A DNA stretch of 49,139 nucleotides from Gammaproteobacteria bacterium (GCA_024275935.1 JAJRYF010000112.1:1-49139), one strand, 5' to 3'. Shown: positions 25,119 through 33,957, counted from the first letter of the stretch. Numbers and translations are program-made. Notes: generated from the letters alone by a model not told the origin.

Positions 25119-26297
25119 TTATTCACTAGTAAATATTACCCGCGGCCGGTTATATAATGTAGCTGCAACGGCCGCCAATACCAAGCCTAGCCCCAAGGTC
25201 GTGCCTGCCGCCAGCAAATACCACAACATCGATACCTGCTCACCCCGGATCAGCTCATGAATCAGCACATTCTGCGATAACAACGGCACTGCCATCATCC
25301 AGGTTTCGGCTTTTACCGGGTTAATCATTAAGTAAAAGCTAGGTATCATCGGAATTAGCGTAACCAGCCCCATATATGAATTGGCCTCACGGAAAGTTTT
25401 AGCGAATGAGGCTAAAATGGTCAAGAAAGCGGATGCTAGTATCGCCATTGGCATAAGAACAATCAACATGCCAATAACCATAGCTGTGGTGATCTCAATT
25501 GATACCCCAAGCATATCCGTCGGTAAAAACTGCACCATAAAGCGGAATGCTAAAATAGTTAAAAGTACTGAAAGCCCAGCAAAAAAAGAAGTAGCCATTA
25601 ACTTACCAGCCATAATTTGCCACCGAGGCACCGAGTTGATTAGCAAGGGTTCTAGTGATTTACGCTCTTTCTCGCCTGCAGTGGCATCAATTGCCATGTG
25701 CATGCCACCAATAAAAGCCCCAATCATCAAAATATAGGGTAAAAACGCCAAGATCATGGCAGCCCGCGAGGTTGCTGTCGACAAATCAACCGTTTTGATC
25801 ATGACCGGGCTTAATACCTGTGAAGAAACCCCGCGTAGATGCAAGCGCAATATACCCAGCTGTTGGGAATATGTATCCAATAATTGCCTTAAACGCTTAC
25901 TGGTAAGCGCCACATGTTGTCGGGACTCATCAACAATCACTTCCAATACAGCAGGCTGACCTCCCTCCCATTGCTCTATGAAAGACTCGGGTATGCGCAA
26001 CACTACATCCTTATCTCTGGCCAGGATAGCAGCTCCCGGATCAGCAGGGGCGTCCTCAATAATTACCCCCTGCTGAAGCAGGTATGCCACCAAGTTGGGG
26101 GCATACTGCTGGCCTGCCACTGGTAACTCCAGAGGTTCATCCAACCGCTTGGAGGTTGAATCCGCCATCAGAACAAACATTATGACCAATAAAGCTGGGC
26201 CCAGCAGAGGGCCAAGCACTAGTGAGGTAAGAATCACCCGTCGATCACGAAAGTTCTCTTTAACTTCCTTGTTAAATACAGTCGTCCAGCCACTCAT
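25119..26297 (-). CDS. ABC exporter permease, NatB-like
   Basis: A 392-aa ABC-2-type permease. One membrane segment at residues 22-46 is followed by a large extracytoplasmic domain (about 50-175), then five segments (about 180-205, 225-250, 270-300, 310-335, 355-380). The cytoplasmic motif AGEKERKSLEPLLINSVPRWQI is typical of NatB/YhaP-type exporters. It overlaps the ATPase gene by ATGA. Substrate unknown; Bacillus NatAB exports Na+, but peptide or lipid export is equally possible here. Confidence 0.82.
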   Translation of the reverse strand: MSGWTTVFNKEVKENFRDRRVILTSLVLGPLLGPALLVIMFVLMADSTSKRLDEPLELPVAGQQYAPNLVAYLLQQGVIIEDAPADPGAAILARDKDVVLRIPESFIEQWEGGQPAVLEVIVDESRQHVALTSKRLRQLLDTYSQQLGILRLHLRGVSSQVLSPVMIKTVDLSTATSRAAMILAFLPYILMIGAFIGGMHMAIDATAGEKERKSLEPLLINSVPRWQIMAGKLMATSFFAGLSVLLTILAFRFMVQFLPTDMLGVSIEITTAMVIGMLIVLMPMAILASAFLTILASFAKTFREANSYMGLVTLIPMIPSFYLMINPVKAETWMMAVPLLSQNVLIHELIRGEQVSMLWYLLAAGTTLGLGLVLAAVAATLYNRPRVIFTSE

Positions 26298-27028
26298 GAT
26301 AATAAACCCTCGGCACTACCAATAAGCTCGACAAAGGCATCCTCCAGACTATCACAGCCACTTTGCTGCAATAGCTCTTCGGCATTACCTTCGGCGGCAA
26401 TGTCACCATCGGCAATTATTACAATGTGATCACACAAAGCCGCTACTTCTTGCATTATGTGGGTTGATAACACCACGCAGTGCCCGGCCTGTTTAAGCCC
26501 TAGCAAGTATTTCCGCAAAGCGCGGGTAGTCATAACATCCAGGCCATTAGTTGGTTCATCCAGCAAGATTGTTTGCGGTTGATGAATCATCGCTCTGGCA
26601 ATGGCCACCTTGACTCTCTGCCCCTGAGAAAACCCTTCTGTCCGACGGTCAATAAAGTCCTGCATATCCAGAATATCGGCTAGTTTTTCTATCCGCTCTT
26701 CCAGCACCTTTTTATTTACTCCATGTAACTGCCCGAAGTAGCGAATGTTTTCACGCGCACTGAGGCGGGTATATAAGCCCCGACTATCTGGTACCACGCC
26801 TAGCTTGCGCTTAACTTCTATTGGTTCTTGGTGCGGATCCATTCCATCAATTAGAATCGTGCCACTATCTGGCTTCAATAATGTGTAGAGCATCCGCAAA
26901 GTAGTGGTTTTGCCAGCACCATTAGGGCCCAGTAAGCCGGTAATCTGCCCGTCTTCAGCTTTAAAGCTAACCCCACGCACCGCTTCGACCTTACCAAATG
27001 ATTTTTTTAGGTTTTCAATAACTATCAT
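26294..27028 (-). CDS. ABC exporter ATP-binding protein, NatA-like
   Basis: A 244-aa ATPase: Walker A GLLGPNGAGKTTTLRML (residues 32-48), Q-loop near LGVVPDSRGLYTRLSARENI, signature GFSQGQRVKVAIARAM (SQGQR in place of SGGQ), Walker B ILLDEPTNGLDVMT and switch histidine in VLSTHIMQEV. Both ends overlap neighbours by four bases, with the permease downstream and the exported peptidase upstream, so the three genes form one translational unit. Confidence 0.9.
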   Translation of the reverse strand: MIVIENLKKSFGKVEAVRGVSFKAEDGQITGLLGPNGAGKTTTLRMLYTLLKPDSGTILIDGMDPHQEPIEVKRKLGVVPDSRGLYTRLSARENIRYFGQLHGVNKKVLEERIEKLADILDMQDFIDRRTEGFSQGQRVKVAIARAMIHQPQTILLDEPTNGLDVMTTRALRKYLLGLKQAGHCVVLSTHIMQEVAALCDHIVIIADGDIAAEGNAEELLQQSGCDSLEDAFVELIGSAEGLLS

Positions 27029-28473
27029 GGCGTAGGCCCCATCAGGTTGATAAAAAATGGTGATCTGCGCTGCTGTTCAAGGCAACTAATATCCAGGTCG
27101 CCAGGATCCACCTTAGTTATAAACTCAGTAACAATACCACTGGTACATTTAGAAAAAGAAACGCTGTGACCTTGCCCTTTAACCACCAAATTACTGTGCT
27201 GACTAAGGTGCTTGGCTACCTGGTCGGCATACCGCGGTGGGGTAACTGGGTCAAACTCGCCGGAGAGCAGCAGTGTCGGCACATCTGATTTAAATGGTTT
27301 GTGAAAGTCATCTGGCACCACTCCACGAGGCCACACTTCGCATTGCGCTATCAGTAGCTTATGCAGCATTTCGCCAAGAATAGTGGTCGCGTCCTGCGGG
27401 CGAGCTTGCATCAGCGGGTAATCTTCGCTACAAATCACCGCTAGCTCCATCCAGTGATTGATGGTGTCTTCCATTCCAGAAATAACCATTAACGCTTGTG
27501 TCACCAGTCGCTCGGGGTTGTCTGTATTAACGGCATCGCTAATCAAAAAAGGCAGCATCGCCTGGGTTTGGCTGCTGTAGGAAAGCATCCGCAGAGCCAA
27601 GGCTAACACTTCAATATTAGCTTCCAACTCAATCGGGTCTCCGGTTAAGGGATCATCTACAACCAGCATCTTTGGCGCGGCTCTGGTTTTGGTTATTAAC
27701 TGCTGTAGTTGGGCCTTAACCTTGGGAAAGTATTCAGCACAACTAGCATCGTTCAGGCAATCGGTCAGAATACTATCCATAGTCTGATCAAGATTCAGCG
27801 AATGCTCACTTCCGAGCAAGAGTTCAGGTGGGACAAGAGAATCAAGCACTATGCTGCGTACCTGATCAGGGTACCGGCGCAAGTATTCCAACACCGCGCG
27901 GGTACCATAAGAAACCCCCATAAGGTTTATTTTCTCATAACCTAAGGCCTGCCTTAGCTGTTCATAATCAGCCATGGCAATGGTGGTTGTGTAAAAACGC
28001 GGATCACCCTCAACCTTCGACAGGCATTCCAGCGCTTGTTCTGTTGCCTTCCCATAATCCATCCGTAGCTCAATACTTTGATCGTCGAGCTCGCACTTTA
28101 AGGTCGAGGCTGAGCCTGTACCGCGCTGATCCATTAGTACAATATCGTGGTTTTTTTGCAGCTTTTTAAATGGTCCTTCCAACTGCACCCAAAGCTCTGA
28201 GGCAGCCTGGCCCGGGCCTCCAGCAAAAAAGAAAATCGGGGTGCTATCTGGTTCCGGCTTTAAGGCCCGGGCCAGAGCAAAGCGTAAGCGAATGGTTTTA
28301 CCATCCGGGTTCGCCGGGTTTTCTGGCACAGTAAGCCAACCACACTCCGCCTCCGCAGTAGCCGTAGAGCCGGACATAGATAACACGCATTTCTCTATTT
28401 CAAGATCAGTTGCCACCTCCGCCTGACAAATAGCCGCCAACAAAAGTAAACTAAATACTAATAATTGCTTCAA
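27025..28473 (-). CDS. Exported alpha/beta hydrolase, TAP/proline-iminopeptidase-like
   Basis: A 482-aa exported hydrolase of the tripeptidyl aminopeptidase (TAP) group: LTVPENPANPDGKTIRLRFALARA at the start, FFFAGGPGQAASELW (oxyanion region), VLMDQRGTGSA, nucleophile elbow NLMGVSYGTRAVLEYL, aspartate in LLSGEFDPVTPPRYA and histidine in VKGQGHSVSFSKC. The start is a TTG at 28473, with GGGAGGGG seven bases upstream; it gives a clean signal peptide (KQLLVFSLLLLAAICQA). An in-frame ATG at 28548 would place 25 charged and mixed residues before the signal. It heads the operon with the NatAB-like exporter. Confidence 0.85.
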   Translation of the reverse strand: MKQLLVFSLLLLAAICQAEVATDLEIEKCVLSMSGSTATAEAECGWLTVPENPANPDGKTIRLRFALARALKPEPDSTPIFFFAGGPGQAASELWVQLEGPFKKLQKNHDIVLMDQRGTGSASTLKCELDDQSIELRMDYGKATEQALECLSKVEGDPRFYTTTIAMADYEQLRQALGYEKINLMGVSYGTRAVLEYLRRYPDQVRSIVLDSLVPPELLLGSEHSLNLDQTMDSILTDCLNDASCAEYFPKVKAQLQQLITKTRAAPKMLVVDDPLTGDPIELEANIEVLALALRMLSYSSQTQAMLPFLISDAVNTDNPERLVTQALMVISGMEDTINHWMELAVICSEDYPLMQARPQDATTILGEMLHKLLIAQCEVWPRGVVPDDFHKPFKSDVPTLLLSGEFDPVTPPRYADQVAKHLSQHSNLVVKGQGHSVSFSKCTSGIVTEFITKVDPGDLDISCLEQQRRSPFFINLMGPTP

Positions 28474-28651
28474 GGGGGTCCCCTCCCAAAGGTTGTACTC
28501 ACCAGTGGCGTAGAATATGGCTTTAGCCCAGCATTGTCTATAGGCCACAGGTCATAAACTTAGCAGTATGCTCATAACTGCCGGTAAATGCTATTGATGA
28601 CGGTATCCAGTTATAATGCCCCTATAGTTAATTACCAACAAGAAGCCAAGC

Positions 28652-29587
28652 ATGAAAGCACTGGAAATCTCCAAGCTCAAGAAAACTTACAGTAATGGCG
28701 TAGAAGCGCTTAAAGGCGTGTCATTGGTGGTAGAAAAAGGCGATTTTTTCGCACTTTTAGGCCCCAACGGAGCTGGCAAATCAACTTTAATCGGGATTAT
28801 CTCATCCTTGGTCAATGCCAGCTCTGGTGAAGTTAAAGTATTTGGCGATTCAGTTCAGAAGAATCGCTCACAAGCCATGCGGCACCTCGGCTTGGTGCCG
28901 CAGGAAATGAACTTTAACCAATTTGAATCTCCGTTAGATATCGTGGTTAACCAAGCTGGGTACTATGGTTTGCCACGAGGCCTGGCCCTGGAGCGAGGTG
29001 AGAAATATTTACGCCAACTAAAGCTCTGGGAAAAACACGACAAACCTTCCCGACAGCTATCTGGCGGCATGAAGCGCCGCCTAATGATCGCCAGAGCAAT
29101 GGTGCATGAGCCTGAGTTGTTAATCCTCGATGAACCAACTGCCGGCGTTGATATCGAAATTCGTCGGGAAATGTGGGAGTTTATCCAGCAAATAAATAAT
29201 GCTGGTACAACCGTTATTCTTACCACCCACTACCTGGAAGAAGCCGAGCAACTGTGTCGCAACATTGCCATCATCAACCACGGGGTGCTGGTAAAAAATA
29301 CCGATGTGAAGTCGTTGCTAGCCAGCCTCGATGTAGAAACATTTATTCTCGATACGCGCGAAGAAATAACGGCACCACCATTAGTTGATGGCATCCGGAC
29401 CCAATTGCTAGACCCCACCAGACTAGAAGTAGTTGTGCCCAAACAAAGGTCTTTAAATAGCTTGTTTACTCAATTAAATGACCAAAATATCCATGTTCTG
29501 TCGATGCGCAATAAGTCTAATCGCCTAGAAGAGCTGTTTATGCGAATGATAAATGAAGACAACGACCCCAAGGAGAGTAGCTTATGA
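28652..29587 (+). CDS. ABC exporter ATP-binding protein, YadG-like
   Basis: A 311-aa ATPase: Walker A FALLGPNGAGKSTLIGII (residues 33-50), Q-loop LGLVPQEMNFNQFE, signature RQLSGGMKRRLMIARAM, Walker B LLILDEPTAGVD, switch histidine VILTTHYLEEAEQL. After about residue 225 it has the extra C-terminal regulatory domain of YadG/DrrA-type ATPases (NTDVKSLLASLDVETFILDTREE onward). It overlaps the permease by ATGA. Confidence 0.92.
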   Translation: MKALEISKLKKTYSNGVEALKGVSLVVEKGDFFALLGPNGAGKSTLIGIISSLVNASSGEVKVFGDSVQKNRSQAMRHLGLVPQEMNFNQFESPLDIVVNQAGYYGLPRGLALERGEKYLRQLKLWEKHDKPSRQLSGGMKRRLMIARAMVHEPELLILDEPTAGVDIEIRREMWEFIQQINNAGTTVILTTHYLEEAEQLCRNIAIINHGVLVKNTDVKSLLASLDVETFILDTREEITAPPLVDGIRTQLLDPTRLEVVVPKQRSLNSLFTQLNDQNIHVLSMRNKSNRLEELFMRMINEDNDPKESSL

Positions 29588-30357
29588 GCTCTGCCTTAAA
29601 TTGGGTTGGTTATAAAACCCTGGTGCGTAAAGAAGTTAAACGAATTTTGCGCATCTGGGGGCAGACCATAGTTCCGCCTGCAATTACCATGACTCTTTAT
29701 TTTGTGATCTTTGGCAACCTTATCGGCTCACGAATCGGGCAAATGGACGGCGTTGATTACATGACTTTTATCGTTCCAGGCTTGATAATGATGTCGATAA
29801 TTACCAACTCCTATGGCAATATGGTTAGCTCTTTTTTTGGGGCTAAATTTGGCAAGCATATTGAAGAATTACTGGTCTCGCCACTGCCAAGCTATGTAAT
29901 TGTCGCAGGCTATGTAACCGGAGCTATGATGCGTGGGTTAATGGTCGGCTCAGTGGTTAGCATTATTGCGATGCAGTTCACTGATATTAGCATTTACAAC
30001 CTCAGCATTACCCTGTCAGTCGCCTTGCTAACCTCTATGTTGTTTTCTCTGGCGGGCATGATAAATGCCATTTTCGCCCAAAAATTTGATGACATTGCGA
30101 TTATTCCTACATTTGTATTAACCCCGTTAATATATTTAGGTGGCGTGTTTTATTCTATCTCGCTATTGCCACAGTTCTGGCAAAATGTTTCAGCCTTTAA
30201 CCCTATCTTTTATATCATCAATGCATTTCGTTATGGCCTGCTAGGCAAGTCGGATGTCGACATTACCAGCGCCTACATTATTATCATTTTATTTGTAACC
30301 TTGCTTGCAAGCGCTTGTTTGTGGCTGGTTCATACTGGCAAAGGACTAAGAAGTTAA
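29584..30357 (+). CDS. ABC exporter permease, YadH-like
   Basis: A 257-aa ABC-2-type permease with six membrane segments, matching YadH: LVRKEVKRILRIWGQTIVPPAITMTLYFVIFG at the N-terminus, FIVPGLIMMSIITNSYGNMVSSFFGAKFGKHIEELLVSPLPSYVIVAGY, and GGVFYSISLLPQFWQNVSAFNPIFYIINAFRYGLLGKSDVD near the end. YadGH substrates are unknown; the fold is that of lipid, drug or polysaccharide exporters. The next gene begins at the base after its stop. Confidence 0.92.
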   Translation: MSSALNWVGYKTLVRKEVKRILRIWGQTIVPPAITMTLYFVIFGNLIGSRIGQMDGVDYMTFIVPGLIMMSIITNSYGNMVSSFFGAKFGKHIEELLVSPLPSYVIVAGYVTGAMMRGLMVGSVVSIIAMQFTDISIYNLSITLSVALLTSMLFSLAGMINAIFAQKFDDIAIIPTFVLTPLIYLGGVFYSISLLPQFWQNVSAFNPIFYIINAFRYGLLGKSDVDITSAYIIIILFVTLLASACLWLVHTGKGLRS

Positions 30358-31122
30358 ATGAGCGAGCTACCAAAATTCCGCCTACCGGCATTCAATCCTT
30401 CACGTTTAAGCCCCTGCTTTTGTAATAGCGGCAAACGCTTTAAGTCTTGCTGCGGCAGCAAAGACCCGAACCGCCCTCCACCGTTCGGGGTTCAGGTTGT
30501 GCACAATTTTATCAGCGACGAGCTATGTGATAACTGGGTTGCACGCGCCGAGACCAAGCCCCGGGAGACACTGAAAACTATTGATGTTGAAAACAGCACT
30601 AAAACCCATCTTGCCCAAAAGATAAACCCCGCCAGAGTGACGGAAAGCGTAGTGCTGGGCGAGTTAGAAGATGAACTGAACCGGGAAATTACCCGGGCAA
30701 TACAAACAAAGATAGAGCCTCACTATAAGCGCAAAATAGCCTGGCATGAAAATGCTATTTTATTGCGCTATAGTCCTGGCGGCCTATATAAAGCCCACGC
30801 AGACTCCGATAGTTATATCCCTGAACATAAAGTGATGGTTAAATCCCTTGATCGAGATGTCAGCCTGCTGCTCTACCTCAATGATGACTATACCGGTGGC
30901 GGCATCCGCTTTAATAAATTCAATTACCGCTACCAACCAAAAAAAGGTGACCTGATCTTTTTCCCTTCTGATTATCGGTACACCCACGAGGCTGAAAAAG
31001 TCATTTCAGGCATCCGTTATGCAGTGGTAAGTTGGTCGGCTTTATCAAAGGTGCCGCGGGTGCACGCAGGCCCGCCCGAAGATAGTATTATTCTTGATGA
31101 GGCCGGCGTTGGGTCAGGGTAG
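30358..31122 (+). CDS. SEC-C zinc motif fused to 2-oxoglutarate/Fe(II) dioxygenase
   Basis: A 254-aa protein of two parts. Residues 17-33 form a SEC-C-type zinc knuckle (C20, C22, C31, C32 in SPCFCNSGKRFKSCCG). Residues 45-240 form a prolyl-4-hydroxylase-type dioxygenase: ILLRYSPGGLYKAHADSDSY with the HxD iron ligands, RDVSLLLYLNDDYTGGGIRF, KKGDLIFFPSDYRYTHEAEKV with the distal histidine, and the 2OG-binding arginine in GIRYAVVSW. The SEC-C knuckle suggests binding to ribosomes or translation factors, so the substrate may be a translation protein. It directly abuts the YadH-like gene. Confidence 0.85.
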   Translation: MSELPKFRLPAFNPSRLSPCFCNSGKRFKSCCGSKDPNRPPPFGVQVVHNFISDELCDNWVARAETKPRETLKTIDVENSTKTHLAQKINPARVTESVVLGELEDELNREITRAIQTKIEPHYKRKIAWHENAILLRYSPGGLYKAHADSDSYIPEHKVMVKSLDRDVSLLLYLNDDYTGGGIRFNKFNYRYQPKKGDLIFFPSDYRYTHEAEKVISGIRYAVVSWSALSKVPRVHAGPPEDSIILDEAGVGSG

Positions 31123-31130
31123 GAAATTTA

Positions 31131-31937
31131 CTATTGGGGCGGTAGGTCAAAAAATTCTCTAGCTGCACGAGAACTATTGGCTGCGGTAAGCTCTGGGCTT
31201 TCACTCCGACAAGCGGCTATCGTGCCCACTATCCAGGGCAATACGCGGGGCTCATTGCGGTTGCTTTTAAGTTTTGGCCGCAGGTTTCTTGGTTTTAAGT
31301 AGGGTGAATCAGTTTCTACCAACAACCTGTTTGACGGAATATCTGCCACCAGCTCTTTCAGGTGAAAACCGCGGCGTTCATCACAAATCCAGCCAGTAAT
31401 GCCAATATGGCAATCAAGCTCAAGGTAGTCGTATAACGCTTCCCGGGTATCGGTAAAACAATGTACTACAACCTTTGAAGTTTGCTCGCGAACCGATTTG
31501 AGCAAGGCGTAAAAATCCTCATGCGCATCGCGTTGATGCAAAAACATGGGCAAACCAGTATCTATGGCAATTTGTAGCTGTCGCTCAAACGCCCGGAGCT
31601 GCGCTTTGCGCGGGGAGAAATCCCGAAAATAATCTAGCCCTGCCTCGCCTACCGCCACCACTTGGGGTGCGGTCAATAGCTCTCGTAAGCGCTGATCGGT
31701 AGCATCCGTATAATCAGCAGCATGATGTGGATGAACCCCCGCGGTAGCAAACAAATGGCCGGGGTAATGCTGCGCCAGTTCAAGCGCCTGTTCACTACCC
31801 TGCTCAGAGGCGCCAGTTATTATCATTTGGGTAACGCCCGCCTCGGTGGCGCGCCTAATTACCTGCTCGCGATCCCGGTCAAAGCTATCGTGGGTCAGGT
31901 TGCAACCAATATCAATTAAATCAAGTTTCGGGGTCAT
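31131..31937 (-). CDS. tatD: TatD family metal-dependent DNase
   Basis: A 268-aa TIM-barrel metallohydrolase. The N-terminal LIDIGCNLTHDSFDRDRE matches TatD proper (NLT in place of the HxH of the YcfH paralogues). Metal ligands are seen in AGVHPHHAADY, VAVGEAGLDYFRDFSPRKAQLRAF, MFLHQRDAHEDF, VVVHCFTDTREAL and LLVETDSPYLKPRN. It is a 3'-5' DNA/RNA exonuclease active in repair and peroxide defence. Convergent with the gene to its left, eight bases apart. Confidence 0.93.
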   Translation of the reverse strand: MTPKLDLIDIGCNLTHDSFDRDREQVIRRATEAGVTQMIITGASEQGSEQALELAQHYPGHLFATAGVHPHHAADYTDATDQRLRELLTAPQVVAVGEAGLDYFRDFSPRKAQLRAFERQLQIAIDTGLPMFLHQRDAHEDFYALLKSVREQTSKVVVHCFTDTREALYDYLELDCHIGITGWICDERRGFHLKELVADIPSNRLLVETDSPYLKPRNLRPKLKSNRNEPRVLPWIVGTIAACRSESPELTAANSSRAAREFFDLPPQ

Positions 31938-32007
31938 GGGCAGTAATTTTGTCGGTGAATTTCATGATACTGGTATCAGCGAGGTATTGTATCAATTATA
32001 GTAAGTT

Positions 32008-32901
32008 ATGCCCAAGCAACCCGGACAAATATCAAATAGCAGTTTGCAGCAACTGCAAAGCTGGTGGCGACTGATGCGCTTTAATAGGCCAATCGGGACT
32101 TTACTATTACTGTGGCCAACCTTTTGGGCTTTATGGGTTGCTGGAGCGAGCCAACCAAGCCTGAAAAATATTCTGATTTTTGGTCTCGGTGTGATCCTAA
32201 CCAGAGCTGGGGGTTGCATTATTAACGACTATGCCGATCGCAAAATTGACCCGCATGTTGCCAGAACCTCGCAGCGACCATTGGCAACCGGTGAAATATC
32301 CCCTAAGAACGCCTTGCTTGGCTTTGCTGTGCTGATGTTGCTGGCCTTTGGTCTAGTTCTGCTCACCAATGCGCTAACCATCAAACTCGCCTTTGTTGCC
32401 CTGGCGCTGGCCGCGACTTATCCATTTTTCAAGCGCTTTACCCACCTGCCCCAACTGGTACTTGGGCTGGCCTTCTCCTGGGGTATGCTGATGGCATTTA
32501 CGGCTGAGCAAAATCAACTTCCTGCCATTGCCTGGTGGTTGCTGGCCGCCAACCTGGTATGGACGGTCTATTACGATAGCCTGTATGCCATGGTTGACCG
32601 TCAGGATGATATAAAGATCGGGGTGAAGTCTACGGCGATTTTATTTGGCAAAAATGATCTAGTGATTTTAAGTTTGCTGGCTTTAGTTTTTCTTGGCTTG
32701 CTAATCTGGATAGGCATCCAGTTAGTTGCTGACTACAGATATTATATTAGTCTACTGATTGTAACAATACTGCTTGCCAGGCAGCTTTACCTCAGCCGCA
32801 AGCGCGAGCCAGAGGCCTGTTTTCAGGCGTTTCTGAATAATAATTATGTTGGCCTGGTGATGTTTATCGGGATCGTTCTTGGCATCCCTAAGGCTGTGTA
32901 A
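32008..32901 (+). CDS. ubiA: 4-hydroxybenzoate polyprenyltransferase
   Basis: A 297-aa integral membrane prenyltransferase that attaches the polyprenyl tail to 4-hydroxybenzoate in ubiquinone synthesis. The two Asp-rich motifs binding Mg-prenyl diphosphate are visible: INDYADRKIDPHVARTSQRPLATG (residues 71-94) and YYDSLYAMVDRQDDIKIGVKSTA. About eight to nine membrane segments, N-terminus WWRLMRFNRPIGTLLLLWPTFWALW typical of UbiA. The rubredoxin gene faces it, 14 bases away. Confidence 0.95.
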   Translation: MPKQPGQISNSSLQQLQSWWRLMRFNRPIGTLLLLWPTFWALWVAGASQPSLKNILIFGLGVILTRAGGCIINDYADRKIDPHVARTSQRPLATGEISPKNALLGFAVLMLLAFGLVLLTNALTIKLAFVALALAATYPFFKRFTHLPQLVLGLAFSWGMLMAFTAEQNQLPAIAWWLLAANLVWTVYYDSLYAMVDRQDDIKIGVKSTAILFGKNDLVILSLLALVFLGLLIWIGIQLVADYRYYISLLIVTILLARQLYLSRKREPEACFQAFLNNNYVGLVMFIGIVLGIPKAV

Positions 32902-32915
32902 GAGTAAGGATAAGA

Positions 32916-33107
32916 CTACACCTCAACTAACTCAAAATCCTCTTTACCAGCGCCACACTCTGGACAAACCCACCAAACCGGCACATCTTCCCAGCGGGTA
33001 CCTGGGGCCAGCCCTTCCTCTGGGTCACCAGTTTTTTCGTTATAAATCCAGCCACAAAGTACGCACACCCAGATTTTATACTCCGCTATATCAGCTTGCT
33101 CAGACAC
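32916..33107 (-). CDS. Rubredoxin
   Basis: A 63-aa rubredoxin with a short N-terminal extension (about ten residues). The iron-binding cysteines are CVLCG and CPECG, with the spacing and aromatic core of the family (WVCVLCGWIYNEKTGDPEEGLAPGTRWEDVPVWW). Small cytosolic one-electron carrier, often serving alkane or fatty-acid hydroxylases or peroxide reduction; no partner lies next to it. Confidence 0.95.
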   Translation of the reverse strand: MSEQADIAEYKIWVCVLCGWIYNEKTGDPEEGLAPGTRWEDVPVWWVCPECGAGKEDFELVEV

Positions 33108-33389
33108 GCTCTCTCCTATTAGACAAATTACTTACATATTAAAATCAAACCACTACTACTTACCAGATGGCATCAGTACAATATCGGGATAAACTGACAA
33201 ATAACAAGAGCAAACTGCGTTTTGCCGCCCCACTACAGGAGCGTACCAAGCTACAAGCATTCCTCTGATTGCCTTGCCTTTAGCCGGATGTTTCGGTCTA
33301 ATACCAAACCAGAGCCAATAAAACGCCCGCTTGGGGTACTGCCTTTTTAAGCTGCCACCCAAATCTTTTTCGGAGTTTAAGGAAATATA

Positions 33390-33749
33390 ATGGAAATCTT
33401 TCGCGTATTTCAGATAGAGTCAGCTCACCGGTTACCAAGCGTCCCGGAGGGGCATAAGTGCGCGCGCCTGCATGGGCATTCATTCAAAATTGAAGTGCAT
33501 ATAACCGGCCCAGTTGGTGCCCAAACTGGTTGGGTAATGGATTTTTCCGACCTAAAGCAGGCCTTCCAGCCGCTCTACGAAACCCTGGATCATAATTATC
33601 TAAATGATATTGAGGGTTTGGAAAATCCCACATCTGAAAACCTGGCGCGCTGGATCTGGCAAAAACTCAAGCCTGAGTTGCCAAATCTGAACAAAGTTGC
33701 AGTTCAAGAAACCTGTAATGCCGGCTGTATCTACTATGGTGAAGAATAA
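33390..33749 (+). CDS. queD: 6-carboxy-5,6,7,8-tetrahydropterin synthase (QueD)
   Basis: A 119-aa pterin-synthase-fold enzyme that makes 6-carboxytetrahydropterin from dihydroneopterin triphosphate, the first dedicated step to queuosine and other 7-deazapurines. Zinc histidines lie in [23 protein letters not shown]; the catalytic cysteine is in [33 protein letters not shown] and [13 protein letters not shown] complete the family signature. AAGGAA precedes the ATG. The 281-bp gap upstream (33108-33389) shows no recognisable riboswitch or gene. Confidence 0.94.
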   Translation: MEIFRVFQIESAHRLPSVPEGHKCARLHGHSFKIEVHITGPVGAQTGWVMDFSDLKQAFQPLYETLDHNYLNDIEGLENPTSENLARWIWQKLKPELPNLNKVAVQETCNAGCIYYGEE

Positions 33750-33776
33750 AGTGACACAGGCTCAGTAAGTTTAGGC

Positions 33777-33808
33777 AAAAAAAACCGAAACCATAGCCGG
33801 CTTCGGTT
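33777..33808 (-). terminator. Terminator of the candidate small RNA
   Basis: On the minus strand AACCGAAGCC pairs with GGTTTCGGTT (10 bp with one G-U) around a 6-nt loop and is followed directly by six further U's (A run at 33777-33782). No protein gene upstream on this strand needs it, which is the main reason for proposing a small RNA. Confidence 0.85.
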
Positions 33809-33886
33809 AAAGATCCCTAACGGAGAGCTCAAAAAGAGATTCCGAAACTGAAGCGGAGGGGTCTTATGGGGGGTCTCTACTCCAGT
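33777..33886 (-). ncRNA. Candidate FNR-activated small RNA (about 110 nt)
   Basis: A predicted minus-strand transcript from about 33886 to the U-run at 33777. It starts at an FNR class II promoter (box 33922-33935, -10 TATACT at 33899-33894) and ends in a strong intrinsic terminator. It contains no start-stop frame of note. Two C-rich, unpaired-looking stretches (ACCCCCCA and ACCCCTCC, + positions about 33855-33874) could pair with purine-rich ribosome binding sites, a known device of regulatory RNAs. The idea parallels FnrS in enterics and ANR-controlled RNAs in Pseudomonas, but no sequence homology to those is claimed. Confidence 0.65.
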
Positions 33887-33893
33887 GAGTAGA

Positions 33894-33899
33894 AGTATA
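33894..33899 (-). promoter_or_regulatory. -10 element of the leftward FNR promoter
   Basis: TATACT on the minus strand. Its upstream edge (33899) is 29.5 bp from the centre of the FNR box at 33922-33935, so the start site at about 33887 lies 41.5 bp from the box centre, the class II spacing. Confidence 0.65.
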
Positions 33900-33921
33900 G
33901 TCTGCCTATTAACGCGCTAAT

Positions 33922-33935
33922 ATGACCTAGGTCAA
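33922..33935. promoter_or_regulatory. FNR-type binding site, left
   Basis: ATGAC-CTAG-GTCAA; read leftward, TTGAC-CTAG-GTCAT. It contains the perfect 12-bp palindrome TGACCTAGGTCA and matches the TTGAT-N4-ATCAA consensus at 7 of 10 defined positions. It is centred at 33928.5. Confidence 0.65.
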
Positions 33936-33957
33936 GAGTCTGTTAGCTGCGCTTAAC

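Noticed and set aside
33156-33362. A minus-strand open frame of 68 codons between the rubredoxin gene and queD
   Set aside because: No recognisable domain, no convincing ribosome binding site, and part of it overlaps the queD promoter region; most likely chance.
33776-33808. Hairpin after queD taken as the queD terminator
   Set aside because: The U-run lies on the minus strand only; the plus strand has AAAG after the stem, so it ends a leftward transcript rather than queD.
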